A DNA stretch of 57,084 nt from an uncultured Robiginitomaculum sp. (lineage in GTDB: Bacteria; Pseudomonadota; Alphaproteobacteria; Caulobacterales; Maricaulaceae): positions 1 to 57,084 of the forward strand of contig CALLVD010000008.1 of assembly GCA_938010385.1 (NCBI GenBank), in the 5' to 3' direction. The position numbers were made by a program, and so were the translations under genes. Shown here one piece after another: positions 51,269-57,084 of the stretch. The notes below the pieces were generated by a model that worked only from the letters and a program-made list of their open reading frames with translations, had not been told where the DNA came from and searched no databases. Position 1 is the first letter of the stretch. Each line of letters starts with the position of its first letter.

Positions 51269-51583
51269 CTATTTTTTTGCCGCGGCGGTCAGGGATGCAT
51301 TGACCCGGTCTTTGAGTACATTTGACGGTTTGAACACCAAAACGCGGCGCGATGTAATCGGGACTTCTTCGCCGGTTTTCGGGTTGCGCCCGATCCGTTC
51401 GGATTTATCGCGCAGAGAGAACGTGCCAAAACCGGCAAATTTTACCGTTTCGCCGCGCAGCAATGCGCCAATCATATGATCTAGGATAGACTCAACAAGA
51501 GATGCCGATTCAGCACGCGACAAGCCAATCTCACGATAAACGGCTTCGGTCAGGTCAGCGCGGGTGACAGTATTTGTGCTCAT
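51269..51583 (-). CDS. ihfA: Integration host factor alpha subunit
   Basis: A 104-residue HU/IHF-fold DNA-bending protein. [41 protein letters not shown] carries the beta-arm with GRNPKTG, and the IHF-alpha-type ending is present. It acts with IhfB in nucleoid architecture. It lies between fabH and merR, the conserved alphaproteobacterial order. Confidence 0.95.
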   Translation of the reverse strand: MSTNTVTRADLTEAVYREIGLSRAESASLVESILDHMIGALLRGETVKFAGFGTFSLRDKSERIGRNPKTGEEVPITSRRVLVFKPSNVLKDRVNASLTAAAKK

Positions 51584-51704
51584 ATCGATATCGCTTTAAA
51601 GCGCCCCTCAGTCTTAAGACTTAAGCGCGGCAGGGCGCATTTGGCAAGAAAAAACCTTATAAAACAGTCTCAAAAACTTAAAATCAGGCTAAAGTGTCCG
51701 CCGG

Positions 51705-52682
51705 TTAATAGCCAATCAAGGCCGCGCCCCATGTAAATCCGCCGCCAAAGGCCTCCAGCATAATCAGATCGCCGCGCTTTATGCGCCCGTCGTTTTTAGC
51801 GGCCATAAAGGCCAGCGGAACGGAGGCCGCCGATGTATTGGCATGGCTTGCTACAGTGGAAATCACCTTATCAGCGTCCACGCCAAGTTTTTTAGCAACG
51901 CCCGCCAATATGCGCTGATTGGCCTGATGCGGGACGAACCAATCAATCTCGGTAGTATCAATGCCGGCATTATCCGCGCAGGTTTGAATTGCGCCGGAAA
52001 TATCAGTGACCGCATGGCGAAACACCTGATTGCCCAGCATACGCAAATGCCCGACCGTTTGCGTGCGAGACGGGCCGCCATCCACATAAAGCATATCGCG
52101 GTGCCGCCCGTCAGAGCGGATAAAGCTGCTGATCACGCCCTTACCCTTGCCGTTATCATCGCTGCCGGCGGCAGAGAGGACAAACGCCCCGGCCCCGTCG
52201 CCGAACAGCACACAAGTCGTGCGGTCTTCCCAGTCCAGTATGCGCGAGAACGTCTCTGCGCCAATCAGCAGAGCGTGCTTGGCCTGCCCGGCCTTAATCA
52301 TGGAATCCACGACGGTGACGCCGTAGATAAAGCCGCTGCAAACCGCCTGCACGTCAAAGGCTGCGCCATGGGTCATGCCGAGCGCTTCCTGAACGATGGT
52401 CGCCGTAGACGGAAAGGTCAGATCCGGCGTGGTGGTCGCGACAACGATTAAATCAATATCGTCCGCGCTCAAACCCGCATCTTGCAGCGCAGCCTGCGCC
52501 GCTTCGGTCGCCAGATGAGAGGTAAACTCGCCCTCACCGGCCACGTGGCGCTGCTTTATCCCGGTGCGGGCCTGAATCCATTCGTCGGAGGTATCGACTT
52601 TTTTGGCCAATTCGTCATTGGTCATAATCGTCTGCGGCAAATATCCGCCAACGCCGCTGATGACAGTTTTTAAAGATGACAT
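51705..52682 (-). CDS. fabH: Beta-ketoacyl-ACP synthase III (FabH)
   Basis: A 325-residue thiolase-fold enzyme that starts fatty-acid synthesis by condensing acetyl-CoA with malonyl-ACP. The catalytic triad is visible: Cys in VQAVCSGF, His in FVPHQANQRI and Asn in SHANTSAAS. The C-terminal GGGFTWGAALI is standard. It follows plsX by 9 bases and is in the same operon. Confidence 0.97.
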   Translation of the reverse strand: MSSLKTVISGVGGYLPQTIMTNDELAKKVDTSDEWIQARTGIKQRHVAGEGEFTSHLATEAAQAALQDAGLSADDIDLIVVATTTPDLTFPSTATIVQEALGMTHGAAFDVQAVCSGFIYGVTVVDSMIKAGQAKHALLIGAETFSRILDWEDRTTCVLFGDGAGAFVLSAAGSDDNGKGKGVISSFIRSDGRHRDMLYVDGGPSRTQTVGHLRMLGNQVFRHAVTDISGAIQTCADNAGIDTTEIDWFVPHQANQRILAGVAKKLGVDADKVISTVASHANTSAASVPLAFMAAKNDGRIKRGDLIMLEAFGGGFTWGAALIGY

Positions 52683-52691
52683 AGATGTGCC

Positions 52692-53750
52692 TTAAACTTC
52701 CGCAGCCGACTCAATATCGAGTTCGGCATCATGCAGGCGGGTGAGTGTTTTTTCAATCTCTGCGTTAAAATCACTCTCGGCCAAGCTCATCGCAACGTTG
52801 ATGGCATTGGCGTAGCCTTTGGCATCCGTGCCGCCATGGCTTTTGACAACCACGCCGTTCAGCCCCAAAAACGCCCCGCCGTTAAAATTACGCGGATCAA
52901 TGCGCGCTTTCAGCCGGGAGAACGCCACAGCATTTATCAGCTTGGCAAGCTTGCCGAACACATTGCCGTCCAGCGCGTTTTTCACCAAATCCCCGATAAA
53001 TCGCCCGGTCCCCTCGGCCGTCTTCAGCGCAATATTGCCGGTAAAGCCGTCCGTGACAATCACGTCGACAGTACCGGTCGAAATGTCATTACCCTCAACA
53101 TAGCCGGCATAATTGAGGCCAAAATCAAGCTCTTGAAACCGCTTATGGGCCGCTTTAATTGTGGCCGTGCCTTTTTCCTCCTCGGTCCCGACATTCAGCA
53201 GGCCGACGGACGGCGATGATTTCTTATACAGCGCGCGGTAATAGGCTTCGCCGAGCACTGCAAATTCAGTCAGCTGCGTTTCATCACAATCAATATTGGC
53301 GCCGATATCAAGCACGATGCATTGCCCGCCCGCGCGCGGCCACACGCCGGCAATGGCCGGGCGCTGCACGCCCTCTTTCATGCGTAATTGCAGTTTTGAC
53401 ATGGCCATCAGCGCGCCGGTATTGCCGGCCGATATAGCCACGCGGGCCTCGCCGGCTTTGACGGCCGCAATGGAATTCCACATAGAGCTGCCCTTGCCGC
53501 GCCGCAGGGCTTGGCCCGGCTTTTCATCCATGGCCACCGCCTTGTCCGAATGCACGATTTCGCTGCGCGCTTTGGTCAGCGGCGCTTTTTTCAGAAGTTT
53601 TTCAATCGCGGCCTGATCACCGTGGAGCAGAAAGCGCGCGGCGCGGCTTTTGCCGTCCGTTTTTAAAAACCGCTCACAGCCGGCAATGACGATGCCGGGC
53701 GCGTCGTCCCCGCCCATGACATCCACAGAAATAATAACGCCTTCAAGCAT
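52692..53750 (-). CDS. plsX: Phosphate acyltransferase PlsX
   Basis: A 352-residue enzyme that converts acyl-ACP to acyl-phosphate for phospholipid synthesis. Family segments are ISVDVMGGDDAPG, SAGNTGALMAMS, GVWPRAGGQCIVLDIGANIDC, VDVIVTDGFTGNIALKTAEG and VVKSHGGTDAKGYANAI. It heads the plsX-fabH-ihfA-merR group. A GGGAG lies about 10 bases before the ATG. Confidence 0.97.
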   Translation of the reverse strand: MLEGVIISVDVMGGDDAPGIVIAGCERFLKTDGKSRAARFLLHGDQAAIEKLLKKAPLTKARSEIVHSDKAVAMDEKPGQALRRGKGSSMWNSIAAVKAGEARVAISAGNTGALMAMSKLQLRMKEGVQRPAIAGVWPRAGGQCIVLDIGANIDCDETQLTEFAVLGEAYYRALYKKSSPSVGLLNVGTEEEKGTATIKAAHKRFQELDFGLNYAGYVEGNDISTGTVDVIVTDGFTGNIALKTAEGTGRFIGDLVKNALDGNVFGKLAKLINAVAFSRLKARIDPRNFNGGAFLGLNGVVVKSHGGTDAKGYANAINVAMSLAESDFNAEIEKTLTRLHDAELDIESAAEV

Positions 53751-53814
53751 ATACAGCCGACTCCCTTTGCTGCGCCCTGTCTACAGCACGCGCGCCGGCC
53801 TGACTACCGCCAAG

Positions 53815-54342
53815 TCAGCCCGCGATAAAGGGCGCGAAGCTGACCTGTCGGGATTTTAACGCAGGCAGTTCCATAGCATCCACGCCGGCGTAGGATTGCG
53901 CGATGTAATCGCTCAGGGCGCGAGTAAAATCGTCGTCCCCGTCCGGCAGAAGATTGCTTTTTATCGTCTCCGTCAGTGACGCTTCGCCGTGCAGAGCCTG
54001 CGTATAGGCCTTCGTGCGCTCAAAAAACAGCGAGATCATCGGCTTGATGCGCCGGGAAATCCCGGTATCGGCCAGGCCCTCTTCGCGCATAGCGATATTA
54101 AAGTCCTGCACCATCACGTCATAGAGCGCTTGGTTAAGCTGACGGCCTTCGTCACCGAATTTTTGCGCCGCCGCCATAATTACCGTCATATGCAGGGTCA
54201 GAAGGTCGATGCGGCCGTTATAACTGTCATCAACCTTCCCGGCCCCGTAAAACGCCGGCAAGCGCGATTGCTTTAAGCATTCTGTGTAAAGACCGGCGGC
54301 AGCGATATCCTCGCCCCGGCGTTTGAAAAGCTTACCAAACAT
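53815..54342 (-). CDS. Ubiquinol-cytochrome c chaperone family protein
   Basis: A 175-residue protein of the CBP3/UQCC1-like family (GLYTECLKQSRLPAFYGAGKVDDSYNGRIDLLTLHM; MREEGLADTGISRRIKPMISLFFERTKAY). Relatives help assemble cytochrome bc1. It is divergent from bamE, a recurrent alphaproteobacterial arrangement. Confidence 0.92.
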   Translation of the reverse strand: MFGKLFKRRGEDIAAAGLYTECLKQSRLPAFYGAGKVDDSYNGRIDLLTLHMTVIMAAAQKFGDEGRQLNQALYDVMVQDFNIAMREEGLADTGISRRIKPMISLFFERTKAYTQALHGEASLTETIKSNLLPDGDDDFTRALSDYIAQSYAGVDAMELPALKSRQVSFAPFIAG

Positions 54343-54433
54343 GAAATCCTCTTAAATCTGCAGCCTTCACGCTTGCATGCGCGCCCGAGCTTGGTTAGGT
54401 CATATCAACCTTACAGTATATAGGAAGCGGTCA

Positions 54434-54937
54434 ATGGCCTCTGCACTGATTAAAACTGTCGCAGCTGCGGCGCTGATAATGGGATTTGGGCTCTCGGCCT
54501 GTAACCCGACCTTGCGGACACACGGCTATGTGCCGACAGAAAAAGACAAGCCCCAGGAAATTGAGCCCGGCGCCGATACCAAAGCCACCGTGCTGGCGCG
54601 CCTCGGCAATCCGTCTACCACCGGGACTTTCGAGCAAGAGACATGGTATTACATGTCATCGGTACGTCAGCGTCTGGCCTATCTGCGCCCGATTACCGAA
54701 GAACGCCAAATCACAGCCGTCGTCTTTAACGATGACGGCCAAGTCCAAGCGGTCGCCGAATACGGCCTTGAAGACGGACGCATCGTCAACTTTGTCGGCC
54801 GCGAAACCCCGACGCGCGGACGCGAGCTCTCCGTACTCGAACAAATCTTCGGCACAATCGGCCGTCTGCCGACCGACAGCCTGACCGGCAATCGCCAAAC
54901 ACCCGGGGGGGGAGGCGGCCCGGGCAGCGGACGCTAA
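54434..54937 (+). CDS. bamE: Outer-membrane assembly lipoprotein BamE
   Basis: A 167-residue SmpA/OmlA-type lipoprotein of the BAM complex. The signal ends in LSAC-N. The core has KATVLARLGNPSTTGTFEQETWYYMSS and ITAVVFNDDGQVQAVAEY. The C-terminus is Gly-rich (TPGGGGGPGSGR). The start is Met 54434 (MASALIKTVAAAALI, with AGGAAG upstream) rather than the track's 54377. A terminator follows. Confidence 0.93.
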   Translation: MASALIKTVAAAALIMGFGLSACNPTLRTHGYVPTEKDKPQEIEPGADTKATVLARLGNPSTTGTFEQETWYYMSSVRQRLAYLRPITEERQITAVVFNDDGQVQAVAEYGLEDGRIVNFVGRETPTRGRELSVLEQIFGTIGRLPTDSLTGNRQTPGGGGGPGSGR

Positions 54938-54960
54938 GTCCGCCTGCCCTGACCCGCTGC

Positions 54961-54995
54961 AAAGCCCGGCCGCATATACGCGCCGGGCTTTTTTT
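54961..54995 (+). terminator. Intrinsic terminator after bamE
   Basis: AAAGCCCGGC and GCCGGGCTTT form a 10-bp stem with an 11-base loop, followed by a T-run. Confidence 0.88.
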
Positions 54996-55039
54996 GAGGG
55001 GTGAATCCCTGCCGGCTTCCGGCATCATATGCTCCCTTC

Positions 55040-55147
55040 GCTCATCCCGGCGAAGGCCGGGATCCAAGCGATTTCGCGGATGTCCCAAATTTGAACTGCG
55101 CTAATCGCAGGTTCGGCTTGGATCCCGTTTTTCAACGGGATGAGCGG
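55040..55147. repeat. REPIN-like element 1 (two inverted hairpins)
   Basis: Two 20-base hairpins face each other: ATCCCGGC-GAAG-GCCGGGAT (55044-55063) and ATCCCGTT-TTTC-AACGGGAT (55122-55141). They are flanked outside by GCTC and GAGC. Inside, GGATCCAAGC pairs with GCTTGGATCC, so the whole unit can fold on itself. Confidence 0.7.
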
Positions 55148-55327
55148 CGAGAGGCCGGTGCTTGAGCTGAAAACCCAGCGCGAAGACTTGAGGCGGGAAG
55201 TTTGGTGACCGGTACTTGGACCCTTCCAAAATAGGGGGTTCGATTGTCAGGCGTTGTCGGAGGAATATCAGATACAAGCAATTCACGCCTAAAAACCAGT
55301 CTGCCTTGGATATCCTATCTCAAATCC

Positions 55328-55432
55328 GCTCATCCCTGCGGAGGCAGGGATACAGTGGCGCGAATGATGTGTTGAGCTCTCCGGCCTCGATTTGGCCTCG
55401 CCACTTTACCCCTGCCTGCGCAGGGGTGAGCG
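55328..55432. repeat. REPIN-like element 2 (two inverted hairpins)
   Basis: Same architecture as element 1: ATCCCTGC-GGAG-GCAGGGAT (55332-55351) and ACCCCTGC-CTGC-GCAGGGGT (55408-55427), with GCTC/GAGC outside and AGTGGCG/CGCCACT inside. The arm bases differ from element 1 but stay paired. Confidence 0.7.
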
Positions 55433-55640
55433 GGTAATGGAGAGATTGTTCGAAATTACGATCCAATGTTATCGACACCAATTCGCTTCCGTCACTGTAT
55501 CCCTTTCTAAACTCGGAGCGCTCAAGTCTGCAGGCTTGGCGCAGTAGGCTCATACCCCCTCGATACAAGCCCCCTCTCACATTCCCCCTTGCATCCCTCA
55601 CCGCCTTACTGTAACAGCACGCTAACACAGTGAGACGGAT
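55433..55640. other. Intergenic region before yerC-like gene
   Basis: No gene is supported; the ORFs here are low-quality shadows. The stretch should carry the promoter of the yerC-like/his operon. No T-box, leader peptide rich in His codons or riboswitch was recognised. Confidence 0.45.
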
Positions 55641-55961
55641 ATGACGCAAGTGGTGCAAATTGAACGGCAGACGGATGTGGCGACGCGCAGGGCGCTTTTG
55701 GCGCAGGCTATGGCGTCTGTGCCGGATGCGGAAACGCTGGAGCAATTTTTGATTGATCTTTGCACGCCGGCAGAGCTGCGCGCCCTGTCCGAGCGTTGGC
55801 ATGTGGCCAAGCTGCTGGATGCGGGCGAGCTGTCTTACCGCGAAATTAATGCCCGCACGGGCGTATCGACAACAACCATCGGGCGGGTCGCCCGGTTTTT
55901 AAATGAAGAGCCCCACGGCGGATATCGCGCGGCGCTGACAAGATTGAAAGATAAGACATGA
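55641..55961 (+). CDS. YerC/YecD-type TrpR-like regulator
   Basis: A 106-residue protein of the TrpR/YerC/YecD family (FLIDLCTPAELRALSERWHVAKLLDAGELSYREINARTGVSTTTIGRVARFLN), with the HTH in the second half. Members bind DNA, and several are linked to histidine genes. Its stop overlaps the hisG start (ATGA), which strongly suggests control of, or by, the his operon. Confidence 0.9.
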   Translation: MTQVVQIERQTDVATRRALLAQAMASVPDAETLEQFLIDLCTPAELRALSERWHVAKLLDAGELSYREINARTGVSTTTIGRVARFLNEEPHGGYRAALTRLKDKT

Positions 55962-56842
55962 GTGACAGATTACGCATTGCGGTGCAGAAAAAAGGCCGTC
56001 TGGCCGAAGACAGTTTTGCCATGCTGAAAAAATGCGGGCTGCGGTTTTCCATACGCGGCGGCGGCTTGCTGGCGCGGGTGAAAAACGTACCCGTCGATTT
56101 GTTGCTGGTGCGTGATGATGACATTCCGTCATTCGTCGCGACCGGCGCGGCGGACCTTGGCATTGCCGGTGAAAACGTGCTGGTCGAAGAAGTGCTGATG
56201 ACCGCCGGCGGCATGGACGCGGTGATTGATCGCCGCCTTGGGTTTTCGCGCTGTAAGCTGTGCCTCGCGGCGGATTCCAACGGCCCTATCCAATCATCAA
56301 AGGATTTGGAAGGCACAAAAATCGCCACGACTTACCCCGGCGTATTGGGAAAATACCTGAAAGAAAACAATATCAAAGCGACATCTGTTGAGATGAAAGG
56401 CGCGGTTGAGCTCGCCCCGAGCATTAATATCGCAGAGTCCATTTGCGACCTCGTGTCCTCCGGCGCGACGTTAGAGGCCAATGGCCTTGCCGCGTTTGAA
56501 ACTATCTTAGAATCCGAAGCGGTTTTAATAAAATCATCGCGCAAATTCTCGCCGGAAAAGCAGGACATTTACGACAAGCTGGTGCGCCGCATTGACGGCG
56601 TGCTGCGCTCTGCTGACAGTAAATATATCATGCTGAATGCGCCCAAAGACGCCGTCGCCGCCATCAGCGAAATTCTGCCGGGATCTGATGCGCCGACCAT
56701 TATCCCGCTTGGCGGTGATTCCGATTTGGTCGCCGTTCAGGCCGTGTGTACAGAAAATGTCTTTTGGGACACGCTGGAAGATTTAAAAGCCGCGGGCGCG
56801 CGCTCCATCCTCGTCCTGCCGATTGAAAAGATGTTAGGTTAA
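55958..56842 (+). CDS. hisG: ATP phosphoribosyltransferase (HisG)
   Basis: A 294-residue long-form enzyme catalysing the first step of histidine synthesis (ATP + PRPP). LRIAVQKKGRLAEDS, ADLGIAGENVLVEE and the PRPP-loop region DLVSSGATLEANGL are visible. The C-terminal regulatory domain (about 220-294) for feedback by histidine is present, so no HisZ partner is needed. It is coupled to the yerC-like gene and followed 3 bases later by hisD. Confidence 0.96.
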   Translation: MSDRLRIAVQKKGRLAEDSFAMLKKCGLRFSIRGGGLLARVKNVPVDLLLVRDDDIPSFVATGAADLGIAGENVLVEEVLMTAGGMDAVIDRRLGFSRCKLCLAADSNGPIQSSKDLEGTKIATTYPGVLGKYLKENNIKATSVEMKGAVELAPSINIAESICDLVSSGATLEANGLAAFETILESEAVLIKSSRKFSPEKQDIYDKLVRRIDGVLRSADSKYIMLNAPKDAVAAISEILPGSDAPTIIPLGGDSDLVAVQAVCTENVFWDTLEDLKAAGARSILVLPIEKMLG

Positions 56843-56845
56843 ATC

Positions 56846-57084
56846 ATGCAAACCTTCGTTTGGTCAGATTTAAACGCATCGCAGCGCGAGGCCGCCCTCG
56901 CCCGCCCCGCCGCTATGCTGGACGATACGGTCATCGGCGGCGTCAAAGCCATCATGGCCGAAGTGCGCGCGCGCGGTGATGACGCTTTGCGGGAATTCAC
57001 TGCGAAATTTGACGGCGCGACCCTGACGGATATTCGCGTGCCGGCCGGGGATTTGGAAGCGGCCTGGGATGATCTGGACGCCGG
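56846..57084 (+). CDS. hisD: Histidinol dehydrogenase, 5' part
   Basis: The gene runs off the window. About 79 residues are visible (MQTFVWSDLNASQREAALARP..., VIGGVKAIMAEVRARGDDALREFTAKFDGA), matching the N-terminus of HisD, the NAD-dependent enzyme of the last two steps of histidine synthesis. It begins 3 bases after hisG and is cut only by the window edge. Confidence 0.92.
   Translation, partial: MQTFVWSDLNASQREAALARPAAMLDDTVIGGVKAIMAEVRARGDDALREFTAKFDGATLTDIRVPAGDLEAAWDDLDA

Noticed and set aside
51843-52451. 202-aa plus-strand ORF
   Set aside because: Antisense shadow of fabH.
55216-55437. 73-aa ORF in the repeat region
   Set aside because: It is formed from REPIN-like hairpins and has no ribosome site or domain.
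1-57084. CRISPR arrays, rRNA genes, riboswitches
   Set aside because: No regularly spaced direct repeats, rRNA-like sequence or known riboswitch core was seen on reading; a covariance-model search would be needed to exclude small RNAs.

Overview
The window looks like chromosomal DNA of a moderate-GC marine alphaproteobacterium, probably Maricaulales/Hyphomonadaceae-like (Hellea, Litorimonas or Algimonas relatives; lineage is inference). The evidence is the PhyR-NepR-EcfG general stress response (GSR) core, the merR-ihfA-fabH-plsX block, the cytochrome bc1 chaperone divergent from bamE, and several HWE/HisKA_2 histidine kinases. No rRNA, CRISPR array, prophage or intact insertion sequence was seen. 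The first ~5 kb is visibly more AT-rich than the rest.

Layout. (1) 0.3-3.6 kb: a periplasmic sugar-binding-type protein translationally coupled to a membrane GGDEF-EAL protein, then a decayed transposase remnant. (2) 4.1-16.1 kb: a beta-glucan (laminarin-like) utilisation locus with a GPH-type symporter, GH94 phosphorylase, secreted GH16 and GH3 lipoproteins, a TonB-dependent receptor, and a LytS/LytTR two-component pair. (3) 16.3-22.3 kb: tamA-tamB. (4) 22.5-25.7 kb: heme oxygenase plus bacteriophytochrome (HWE kinase with C-terminal receiver). (5) 25.7-31.6 kb: the four-gene ligase-associated DNA repair cluster (PdeM and helicase divergent from exonuclease and ATP-dependent ligase). (6) 31.6-50.4 kb: a stress island around phyR / nepR-ecfG / PhyK-like kinase, with small membrane proteins, DUF2254, MscS, a Crp-type regulator, cardiolipin synthase, an EEP phosphatase, hemerythrin, a metallophosphatase, a lipid-kinase-like protein, CsbD, CreA and DUF4112. 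(7) 50.4-57.1 kb: tRNA-Pro(GGG), merR, ihfA, fabH, plsX, bc1 chaperone, bamE, a repeat-bearing intergenic region, yerC-like, hisG and the start of hisD.

The most striking signal is in region 6. Hand-read matches to the EcfG consensus (GGAAC-N16/17-CGTT) sit in front of most transcription units. Seven are exact and eight differ by one base in the -10. Several -35 boxes lie inside GGAAC...GTTCC palindromes or back-to-back pairs, so divergent gene pairs could be co-activated. This suggests a physically clustered GSR regulon in which PhyR-P sequesters NepR and releases EcfG to drive envelope-lipid, membrane-protein and small-protein genes. The nearby bacteriophytochrome, the GAF-HWE kinase and the PhyK-like kinase are plausible light and stress inputs.

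A second structural curiosity is a pair of REPIN-like elements at about 55.0-55.4 kb, made of four 8-bp-arm hairpins whose arms covary. All readings were made by eye; coordinates of small genes and sites were derived by counting bases.
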